Below are positions 8,268 through 14,968 of a stretch of 40,675 nucleotides of DNA, piece by piece; within the stretch, counting starts at the first letter, position 1; the number at the start of each line of letters is the position of its first letter. The stretch comes from Catenulispora rubra. Lineage in GTDB: Bacteria; Actinomycetota; Actinomycetes; Streptomycetales; Catenulisporaceae. Below the pieces are notes generated by a model that worked only from the letters and a program-made list of their open reading frames with translations, did no database searches and was not told the DNA's origin. The DNA lies in NCBI RefSeq assembly GCF_015356825.1, contig NZ_JAACYW010000078.1:1-40675 (forward strand), read 5' to 3'. The translations under genes and the position numbers were made by a program.

Positions 8268-10697
8268 CTACGGTGCCGACGTGGTCCCCGGGGGCTGAAG
8301 CGCGCCGGTTGCCGAGCCGGCGGTCGGGGGCTGCGAGCCCGCGTGCGTGAACGCGAAGTAGTCGATGTTGCCGAACCCGGGCTGCGATCCCGGGGCGACC
8401 AGGTAGACGCTGTGGGTTCCACTCGTCGGGGTGATCGACGTCGACTGGAGGGACAGAGTGTCGAAACCGCCTGTGCCCGCAGGGTAGAGCACGCCGATCA
8501 GCGGGCCGGTGACGGAGTCGAGATGGATCTCGATCCCCTTGTTCGCGTAGGGGTCGTCGACTCCGGCGAAGGCGGTGAACAGGTTCGCATCGGTGCCGAA
8601 GTCGACGTTGTCGTAGCCGACCCAGTCGCCGCCGTCGAAGCTGCCGATGACGGTGCCCGTGCCGGCGGCATGCGGGCTGATGCCGCTGCTGGAGGTGAAC
8701 GCCTCAGCCTGGACCTGCTCGCCGACTCGCGAGGCGCCGCCGACCCACTTCGGTGCGCCGTACTGATAAGCGCCCAGGCTCGGTGCGGGGTCGGTGAAGC
8801 CGTTCGTCGCCGGCGCCCAGACCACTCCGGCGTTGCGGGCCGGTGAGCCCGCTGTGAGCGTGAAGTCGTCCGCAGCGGGGTTGGTGAACTGTGCGGCGCT
8901 GACCGGGGTGAAGTTGTTCGAATTCGTGATTCCCGGATCGGCTCCCGTGACGCCGATGTTGTTGATGATATCGGTGTCGGAGAAGGTGCCGCCGAAGGTG
9001 CTGGCGACGTTGGTATCCGTGCCGGAGGTGTTGTTGTAGATCCGGTTGCCCGAGGTGCTCTGTCCGTTGGGGTTGATCAGGACGGCGCCGTAGGTGGTGC
9101 GGTTCCAGGCGGCGTTGTCGTACACGGTCGCGTTGTAGGTGCTGTTGTCGAGGTAGACGCCCGGGGCCGGCGCCGACCGCGCGAACGGCGACGGGTCGTG
9201 CAGCTGGTTGTGGTGGATCACGGTTCCCGCCAGGTTCACTGAGCAGCACACGTAGACCGCGCCGCCGTCGACCACCAGGTTGCCGTAGCCAGACAAGTCG
9301 TTGTAGGAGATGTCGTGGCCCGCCGCAGTGCTTCCGGCGACCTTGTTGTCGATGTTGATATCGCTGCGGCCGGAGCCCTCGATCGTGTTGTGGGTGATGG
9401 TTTGGTGCGAGCCCAGCACGTTGATGCCCGCCGCGTAGCTGCCCAGGGTGTCCACGTGCAGGATCGTGGTGTTCGTCACCGTGTTGCCGCTGCCGGACAT
9501 CGCCACCCCGTTGCCGGTGCTGCCGTCGATCAGGCTGTTGCTGATCACGTTCCCGCTGCCCTGCAGCAGGATGCCGGACGTGGTCTCGCCCGCGGTCAGC
9601 ACGGCGCAGCCGTCGGGCGCGGTCACCATGTTCGGGTCGGGATTCAGCTGCCGGTCCGAGGAGATGTCGTGGGCGACCAGTCCGTTCAGGACATCGCCGA
9701 TCGAGCCGGCGGAGGTCCGGGCGGTGGCGCCCCGGATTCCCAGGTCCACGACGGAGATGTTCGAGCGGCCGCTGAGGTCGATCGCGACGGCGCGCTGCTT
9801 CACCTCCACGGAGGTATCCGACGGCTTCGAGCCGTTGGGGGAGTCGAAGTACAGAGTGTGGCTGGAGCTCTGGTAGAACCATTCGCCCGGCTGCCCGAGC
9901 AGTTCGAGCTTACCGCTGAGGGAGTAGTTCGTGCTCTGGTTCGGGCTCAGCCCGACGCAGGACGGCAGGCCCGCGGCGGTGATGCTGCCGACCTGCGAGT
10001 TCGTGACCGTGCCCGTCTCGCTGACGAACCAGTTGTGCGCGGTCAGCAGTGCCCCGTTCCAGAAGCCGGAGGGCTGCGTCAGGGCGGAGTCGGAGAGGCT
10101 GTCGGTGGTGCCGGACTGGGCGGAGGCCATCACCGGGACGCTCGGGTCGGTCCCCGGGTAAGGCCACTGGGCCTCGACCTGCGCCTGGCCGTTCCAGAAC
10201 ACCTGGTTGCCGCTCAGGCTCGGATCGACCGCGACCTGGGACTGGTAGACCTGGCCCGTCGCGACCGCGCCGGCGAACGCCGAGCCGGCCAGGAACGAGT
10301 CCCGGCCTTCCAGAGCGGTCAGGTCGGTGCCGGAGACTGCGCTCCATCCGGTTACGGGATCGGCGCCGTCGACCACGACCTGCGCGCCGGGCGCGGCCGT
10401 GTACGTGATCGGCGCGGCGGCGGTCCCGCTGCGGGCGGGGGCGATCGTCTCGTGGTAGGTGCCGGACTCGATGACGCAGGTGTCACCCGGGCCCATCACG
10501 GCCGAGCACTGCCCGATCGTCGTGAAGGGCATCCCCGGGGAATGGGCCAGGCCCCAGGGAGCGACGTAGTACGTGTGTCCGTGCGGGCCTGCCGCAGCGT
10601 GGGCAAACCCGGCGAGGCCTGAGCCGAGCGGGAACAGGACGGCCGCGGCGGCCAGAACGGCGCCCCGGGATCTGGATCGGTGCGAGCGGTGCGACAT
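8268..10697 (-). CDS. Secreted right-handed parallel beta-helix protein with C-terminal CBM6
   Basis: The 809-residue product starts MSHRSHRSRSRGAVLAAAAV; this basic region plus hydrophobic core ending GFAHAAAG is a signal peptide. Residues about 40-110 (HTYYVAPWG, GDTCVIESGTYHE) are the entry typical of pectate-lyase-fold enzymes. Residues 300-620 are Asn/Gly/Ser-rich repeats (SGNVISNSLIDGSTGNGVAM, YDNAAWNRTTYGAV) forming the helix. Residues about 655-790 (EQVQAEAFTSSSG, GSFDGGDWVGYDNVDFG, HSVYLVAPG) match a CBM6 lectin-like module. It probably attacks a plant or fungal polysaccharide outside the cell. The class (GH141-like fucosidase, GH120, or a lyase) cannot be told by eye. An FCD-type operator lies immediately upstream, so it belongs to the sugar regulon. 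Confidence 0.85.
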   Translation of the reverse strand: MSHRSHRSRSRGAVLAAAAVLFPLGSGLAGFAHAAAGPHGHTYYVAPWGLAHSPGMPFTTIGQCSAVMGPGDTCVIESGTYHETIAPARSGTAAAPITYTAAPGAQVVVDGADPVTGWSAVSGTDLTALEGRDSFLAGSAFAGAVATGQVYQSQVAVDPSLSGNQVFWNGQAQVEAQWPYPGTDPSVPVMASAQSGTTDSLSDSALTQPSGFWNGALLTAHNWFVSETGTVTNSQVGSITAAGLPSCVGLSPNQSTNYSLSGKLELLGQPGEWFYQSSSHTLYFDSPNGSKPSDTSVEVKQRAVAIDLSGRSNISVVDLGIRGATARTSAGSIGDVLNGLVAHDISSDRQLNPDPNMVTAPDGCAVLTAGETTSGILLQGSGNVISNSLIDGSTGNGVAMSGSGNTVTNTTILHVDTLGSYAAGINVLGSHQTITHNTIEGSGRSDINIDNKVAGSTAAGHDISYNDLSGYGNLVVDGGAVYVCCSVNLAGTVIHHNQLHDPSPFARSAPAPGVYLDNSTYNATVYDNAAWNRTTYGAVLINPNGQSTSGNRIYNNTSGTDTNVASTFGGTFSDTDIINNIGVTGADPGITNSNNFTPVSAAQFTNPAADDFTLTAGSPARNAGVVWAPATNGFTDPAPSLGAYQYGAPKWVGGASRVGEQVQAEAFTSSSGISPHAAGTGTVIGSFDGGDWVGYDNVDFGTDANLFTAFAGVDDPYANKGIEIHLDSVTGPLIGVLYPAGTGGFDTLSLQSTSITPTSGTHSVYLVAPGSQPGFGNIDYFAFTHAGSQPPTAGSATGALQPPGTTSAP

Positions 10698-10705
10698 TGG
10701 ACTCC

Positions 10706-10720
10706 AATCGGTAATCGATT
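10706..10720. promoter_or_regulatory. FCD-regulator operator before the beta-helix gene
   Basis: AATCGGTAATCGATT is a near-perfect inverted repeat. Its core TCGGTAATCGATT (10708-10720) matches the box at 11159 at 11 of 13 positions. It lies 9-23 nt upstream of the beta-helix start, over the likely transcript start and next to the ribosome site GGAGT. Confidence 0.6.
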
Positions 10721-10753
10721 AGCGTGCAAGATAGCGCCCGCCGCGGAGCACCG

Positions 10754-11128
10754 TCAATCACTCCCCGCCGTCGAGCCGCCGTCGAACTGCCGTCGCGCGT
10801 CCATGCCCCAGACCAGCGGCAACGAGCCGTAACTCCCCTCGGCGGCGTCGACCATCGTGGCGATGAGCTCGTCCCACTCCGGGTCCACGGCCCCGCGCAG
10901 TGCCATCCGCCGGCCCATCTCCGCCATCCCGTCGGTGGTCTCGATCGCGTGGAACAACGTGATCCCGTCGCGCCAGATCCGCCACCGTACGACGCCCGCC
11001 GCGCGGAGGGCGTCCGCGACCGGCTCCGGGATGCGGCGGTGGACCCGGGTGTACTCCTGTTCCATCCCCGGCAGCAGGCGCGTGCGCCACGCGAGGGTCT
11101 CCGACCGGTCGTCTCGTGGATCAGGCAT
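10754..11128 (-). CDS. L-rhamnose mutarotase (RhaM/DUF718) family sugar mutarotase
   Basis: The 124-residue protein matches the RhaM fold family, ferredoxin-like dimers that interconvert alpha and beta anomers of 6-deoxyhexoses. Y26 and H30 in EYTRVHRRI correspond in spacing to the catalytic Tyr and His of Escherichia coli RhaM. The core VVRWRIWRDGITLFHAIET and the aromatic C-terminus LPLVWGMDARRQF are also typical. It is transcribed away from the second FCD regulator across a 59-bp shared promoter region holding the operator, so it is probably repressed by it. The substrate (L-fucose, L-rhamnose or a related aldose) is inferred from the pathway genes. The final residues GGSTAGSD are a flexible tail. 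Confidence 0.85.
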   Translation of the reverse strand: MPDPRDDRSETLAWRTRLLPGMEQEYTRVHRRIPEPVADALRAAGVVRWRIWRDGITLFHAIETTDGMAEMGRRMALRGAVDPEWDELIATMVDAAEGSYGSLPLVWGMDARRQFDGGSTAGSD

Positions 11129-11156
11129 AGGGGCTTCCCCTTTGAGCGGATAGGGT

Positions 11157-11174
11157 TGTCGATTATCGATTTAA
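11157..11174. promoter_or_regulatory. FCD-regulator operator between the mutarotase and second GntR genes
   Basis: TGTCGATTATCGATTTAA contains TCGATTATCGA, an inverted repeat about one central base. It is the best example of the shared box and lies in the divergent 59-bp spacer, so it can control both directions. Confidence 0.65.
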
Positions 11175-11187
11175 ACAGGAGTCCAGT

Positions 11188-11820
11188 ATGCCCCCAGAGA
11201 TCTCCAAGCAACTGCTCTCGGACCGCGTCTACGACTTGATCCGCGCGGCCATCCTCGACGGGTCCCGCCCGCCGGGGTCCCGGGTCGTCGAGTCCGAGAT
11301 CGCCCGCAGCCTCAGCATCAGTCAGGCGCCGGTCCGGGACGCGGTGCGCCGACTCGCGCACGCCGGCCTGGTGACCTCCGAGCCGCGCCGCGGCAGCCAC
11401 GTCACCGAGCTCTCCGAGGAGGACTTCGGCATCGCCAGGCAGCTGCGCGCGGCGTTGGAGGGCATCGGCGCCCGCGCCGCGGTCGAGCACCTGACCCCCG
11501 GGGACCTGGCCGAGCTCCGGGAGATCGTGGCGCTCATGGGCCAGGCCGTCGCTGCGGGGGAGTGGGCCGAGTTCCGCTGCCTGGACATGCGTTTCCACCA
11601 CCGTGTCATGGTGATCGCCGACGGGGCGGTGCTCGGACGAGTCTGGGACACGTTGGAGCCACTGCTGATCAGCCAGCACGCGATCAGCGATCCCGCCTTC
11701 TCCGGGGACCGGTCCAAGCTGGTCCAATGGCACGGCGACCTGATCGCCGCCCTGGAGGCCGGCGATCCGGAGGTCGCGGGCGCGGCGTTCCACGCCCACG
11801 CCTCCGGCGCGCTGTCATGA
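11188..11820 (+). CDS. GntR-family transcriptional regulator, FCD subfamily (second paralogue)
   Basis: ATG 11188 follows AGGAG with eight to nine bases. The winged helix (residues about 8-75: VYDLIRAAILDGSRPPGSRV, SISQAPVRDAVRRLAHAGL, RRGSHVTEL) precedes an FCD domain with the expected ligand clusters CLDMRFHHRV, QWHGDLIAAL and FHAHASG. It is a paralogue of the regulator at 5900-6547. The likely effector is a sugar-acid intermediate of the neighbouring pathway. It sits upstream of the transport operon and has a perfect copy of the shared operator in its own promoter, which points to autorepression and control of the operon. Which of the two paralogues is dominant cannot be read from sequence. 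Confidence 0.92.
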   Translation: MPPEISKQLLSDRVYDLIRAAILDGSRPPGSRVVESEIARSLSISQAPVRDAVRRLAHAGLVTSEPRRGSHVTELSEEDFGIARQLRAALEGIGARAAVEHLTPGDLAELREIVALMGQAVAAGEWAEFRCLDMRFHHRVMVIADGAVLGRVWDTLEPLLISQHAISDPAFSGDRSKLVQWHGDLIAALEAGDPEVAGAAFHAHASGALS

Positions 11821-11838
11821 GGGCCCGGAAACGACGCG

Positions 11839-11893
11839 TTGACACAGGTCGGGGGCCCGGTTAACATCTCGCCATCGACTATCGATAGCCGAT
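11839..11893 (+). promoter_or_regulatory. Sigma-70-type promoter plus FCD operator of the sugar operon
   Basis: TTGACA (11839-11844) and TAACAT (11862-11867) are separated by 17 bp, an excellent consensus promoter. The box TCGACTATCGATA (11875-11887), extended by the half-site CCGAT to 11893, covers the expected transcription start. This geometry is typical of repression by blocking initiation or clearance. Confidence 0.75.
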
Positions 11894-11917
11894 TTTGATT
11901 CCCGTTCAGGAGGACTC

Positions 11918-13198
11918 GTGAATCGCAGTGCGCGCACGGCGAACATCGCTGTCGCAGCCGGACTCGTCGCCGTTTCCGCCCTGGCTCTGGCCGGGTGCTC
12001 GTCCTCGGCTTCTTCCAGTGCCTCGCCTTCTTCGAGCGGCGGTGGTTTGACCGGCAACATCCGTATCCTGGCCAATATCACCCCGGTGCTGACCAAGTCG
12101 TACTACGAGGGCCTGGTGGCCCCGTTCGTCCAGAGCCACCCCGGCGTCACGGTCACCATAGAGTCGCCCTCCGGCAAGGACGTCCAGTCCACGCTCCAGC
12201 AGGAGCTCGTGTCGGGCTCGGCCCCCGACATCGTCGCGAGCAACCTCGACCTGGTGGTCGCTCCGCAGATGACGGCGTTCCCCGATGCCCCGTGGGTCAC
12301 GCAGACCCCGCTGTCGGACGCCACCAAGGTGGGCGGCAAGATCTGGCAGGTCGCCACTGGGGAACAGAACCAGTCGCTCGTCTACTACAACAAGACGGCG
12401 TTCCAGAAGGCCGGGATCGCCGACCCGCCGAAGTCGCTGGACGAATTCACGGCAGACCTCGGCAAACTGCAGGCGGCCGGATACACCGGGCTGCAGACGG
12501 CGGGGGAGTGGGTTACCGGGGCGCAGTTCGCGATGATGGCCAACCCGGCCCTCCTCGGCGGCGACTCGAACTGGTACACCGAGCGCAACGCTAAGAAGGC
12601 GACCTTCGCGAACAGCCCCTACGCCACCTATCTCAAGGCCTACGCGGGGTGGATCGCCAGCGGGGCGATCCCGAAGAACTCGCTGGGTGAGAAGTACCAG
12701 GACTCCATCGACAACTTCCTCGCCGGCAAGTCGGGGATGTACGTCATGGGCAACTGGTTCGACGCGAGCGTCGACTCGGCGAAGAACCTGCCGTTCGAGG
12801 TGGGGGTGTTCCCCACGCCGACGGTCGACGGCTCCACGCCGAAGCAGATGGGCGGCCCGGCCCAGCCCTACTCGATCCTGAAGTCCTCCAAGAAGCAGGC
12901 CCTGGACCTCGCCCTCGTGCAGTACCTGGTGAGCGACAAGACGACGGTCCTGGCATCGCTCAAGTCGGAGGGCAATTTCCGGCCGGGGTACAGCTACCCG
13001 GGCAGCACGCTGGACGGGGCCGTCGGCCAGATCGTCGACAGTTCGCCCGGAACGGTCGGCGGCACCGGCGGACCGGGGGTGAATACCGGCTTCGGCAACC
13101 AGCTCGACACGATCGTGCAGTCGCTCTACACGGGTAAGACGGCTGATCAGGCGACCGCGGCGCTTGACTCGTGGTGGGACGCCAATGCCGATCAGTAA
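11918..13198 (+). CDS. Carbohydrate ABC transporter substrate-binding lipoprotein (CUT1)
   Basis: GTG 11918 follows GGAGGA. The first 27 residues are a lipoprotein signal with the lipobox LALAGC (Cys27), then a Ser-rich linker. The rest is a family-1 solute-binding protein of 426 residues: NIRILANITPV, FVQSHPGVTVTIESPSG, GSAPDIVASNLDLV, YYNKTAFQKAGI, FLAGKSGMYVMGNWF. It would be anchored to the outer membrane face and deliver a sugar or oligosaccharide to the permeases encoded next. It is the first gene of the operon, with its own strong promoter and operator. The ligand cannot be read from sequence; released 6-deoxysugar or an oligosaccharide fits the downstream enzymes. Confidence 0.93.
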   Translation: MNRSARTANIAVAAGLVAVSALALAGCSSSASSSASPSSSGGGLTGNIRILANITPVLTKSYYEGLVAPFVQSHPGVTVTIESPSGKDVQSTLQQELVSGSAPDIVASNLDLVVAPQMTAFPDAPWVTQTPLSDATKVGGKIWQVATGEQNQSLVYYNKTAFQKAGIADPPKSLDEFTADLGKLQAAGYTGLQTAGEWVTGAQFAMMANPALLGGDSNWYTERNAKKATFANSPYATYLKAYAGWIASGAIPKNSLGEKYQDSIDNFLAGKSGMYVMGNWFDASVDSAKNLPFEVGVFPTPTVDGSTPKQMGGPAQPYSILKSSKKQALDLALVQYLVSDKTTVLASLKSEGNFRPGYSYPGSTLDGAVGQIVDSSPGTVGGTGGPGVNTGFGNQLDTIVQSLYTGKTADQATAALDSWWDANADQ

Positions 13199-14141
13199 AG
13201 ATGTGACCGTCGCGTCGGCCGCCGCCTCCACGGCGGTCGGCGCGCGGCCGCGGCCTGGCGGACGCGGCCGCGCGCGGCGCCGCGAGACGCTGACGGACCT
13301 GGCGATGATGGCCCCGCCGCTGATCCTCGTCCTCGGCCTCATCGTCGTGCCTATCGGGATTGCGGGATACCTCAGCTTCACCGACTGGGACGGCTTCACG
13401 ACGCCGCCGCACATGGTCGGGTTCCACAACTACATCCGCCTCACGCATGACCCGGCCGTCCGGCACGCGGCGTTCGTGACACTGCTCATCACGGTCGTCG
13501 GCACCGTCGCGTGCAACGTGCTGGGGCTGGGGGTCGCGCTGCTGCTGAACCGCAACACACGGCTCAACGCCCTGCTGCGCGTGCTCGTGTTCTACCCCTA
13601 CGTCGTCGGCGCGGTCATCCTGGGCTTCCTGTGGTCCTCCATCCTGGGCACGAACGGAGCGGTGAACGCCGTCCTCGGTGCGCGGCACGCGCTCCCGTTC
13701 CTGTCGGACCCGACGTGGGCGACCGCGACGGTGATCTGCGTGATCGTGTGGTCCAGCTTCGGCGTGAACGTGGTGCTGTACCTGGCCGGCCTGCAGACGG
13801 TGCCGGACATGGTCGTCGAGGCCGCGAAGATCGACGGCGCCTCGGCGTGGCAGACGTTCTGGCGCGTCAAGCTCCCCATGCTCGCTCCGACCGTGACCGT
13901 GAACGTGGTCCTGGTCGTCATCGGGTTGCTGCGGGTCTACGAGCTGATCCTCGCCCTGACCGCGGGCGGCCCCGCGGGGCAGACGCAGAGCTTCGTGTAC
14001 AACATCCTCACCTCGTCGTTCGACAACACCCAGCTCGGCTATGGCGCGGCCCAGTCGATCGTGCTGATGGTCGCCATCATCGCCGCGACGGTCGGGATCA
14101 CCGCGGCCCGCCGGCGCGCCGAACAGGCGGTGGCCGCGTGA
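13185..14141 (+). CDS. Carbohydrate ABC transporter permease, MalF type
   Basis: ATG 13185 (MPISKDVTVA) overlaps the binding-protein stop by 14 bp and is preceded by GGTGGGA; a TTG at 13164 is possible but unlikely. The 318-residue protein has a basic N-terminus (RPGGRGRARRRET) and six hydrophobic segments. The EAA loop VVEAAKIDGASAWQTFWRV contacts the ATPase. It forms the membrane channel with the next gene product. The operon has no ATP-binding gene. In Streptomyces many CUT1 systems share the multi-sugar ATPase MsiK encoded elsewhere, and the same is likely here. Confidence 0.92.
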   Translation: MPISKDVTVASAAASTAVGARPRPGGRGRARRRETLTDLAMMAPPLILVLGLIVVPIGIAGYLSFTDWDGFTTPPHMVGFHNYIRLTHDPAVRHAAFVTLLITVVGTVACNVLGLGVALLLNRNTRLNALLRVLVFYPYVVGAVILGFLWSSILGTNGAVNAVLGARHALPFLSDPTWATATVICVIVWSSFGVNVVLYLAGLQTVPDMVVEAAKIDGASAWQTFWRVKLPMLAPTVTVNVVLVVIGLLRVYELILALTAGGPAGQTQSFVYNILTSSFDNTQLGYGAAQSIVLMVAIIAATVGITAARRRAEQAVAA

Positions 14142-14968
14142 GCGCCCGCGTTGTGGGACGCGTCCTCGCCGTTCTGGTCCTGGTCCTGGCCATGGTCGGT
14201 CCGCTGTTCTTGATGGTGACCAACGCCTTCAAATCGCAGCACGACATCACGACCGAGCCCTTCGGCTGGCCCACGCACGGGTTCTCGCTGAAGTACGTCG
14301 GCAGCGCGCTGACCTCGCCGGACTTCAACGTCGTCGCCGCGTATGGCGTGACGCTGCTGTTCGTCGTGGCGATCAATGTCCTGAACCTGCTGGTTGTCGG
14401 CCCCGCGTCGTACGCCATCGCCCGCGGGACCAGGCGGTACCACCGGATCGTCATGCTCGTGCTGCTGGCCGGCCTGTTCATCCCGAGCCAGACCCTGGTC
14501 ATCCCGGTGATCTACGTGCTCAAGGTGCTGGGGCTGATGGGGACGATTCCGGGCTTCCTGCTGTTCGAGACGACCCTGACGGTCCCCACCACGGTGTTCC
14601 TGTTCGTTGCGTTCGTGCAGACGGTGCCCCGGGAGCTGGACGAGGCCGCGAAGATCGACGGCGCGAGCCGCTACGGCACCTTCTGGCGCGTGATCTTCCC
14701 GCTCATGCGCCCCGTCGTGGCGACCGCGATGGTCCTGAACTCGGTCGGAGTGTGGACAGACTTCGTGAACCCGCAGTTCATCCTCGGCCCACAGTCCGGT
14801 GTCTACACCGTCACGACCGGGGTGTACGCGGCCATCAGCCGCCTGTCCACCGACTACACGGTGGTGTATCCCAACATGCTGCTCGCCACGGCGCCCGTGA
14901 TCGTGTTCTACGTGCTCATGCAGCGGCGCATCATCGGTGGCCTGACCTCGGGGGCGATCAAGGGATGA
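14138..14968 (+). CDS. Carbohydrate ABC transporter permease, MalG type
   Basis: GTG 14138 overlaps the previous stop as GTGA, so the two permeases are translationally coupled. The 276-residue product has six membrane segments. Its large periplasmic loop begins TNAFKSQHDITTEP, and its EAA loop is LDEAAKIDGASRYGTFWRV. It ends QRRIIGGLTSGAIKG, the usual C-terminus of MalG-type CUT1 permeases. It pairs with the MalF-type protein. The stop overlaps the next start (ATGA). Confidence 0.92.
   Translation: MSARVVGRVLAVLVLVLAMVGPLFLMVTNAFKSQHDITTEPFGWPTHGFSLKYVGSALTSPDFNVVAAYGVTLLFVVAINVLNLLVVGPASYAIARGTRRYHRIVMLVLLAGLFIPSQTLVIPVIYVLKVLGLMGTIPGFLLFETTLTVPTTVFLFVAFVQTVPRELDEAAKIDGASRYGTFWRVIFPLMRPVVATAMVLNSVGVWTDFVNPQFILGPQSGVYTVTTGVYAAISRLSTDYTVVYPNMLLATAPVIVFYVLMQRRIIGGLTSGAIKG

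Noticed and set aside
9315..10622. Plus-strand 435-codon open frame opposite the beta-helix gene
   Set aside because: Antiparallel shadow; Arg/Gly/Val/Asp-rich translation without family features, while the minus strand has a signal peptide, beta-helix repeats and CBM6.
11906..13429. Minus-strand 507-codon open frame opposite the binding-protein gene
   Set aside because: Shadow of the lipoprotein and permease genes; low-complexity Arg/Val composition.
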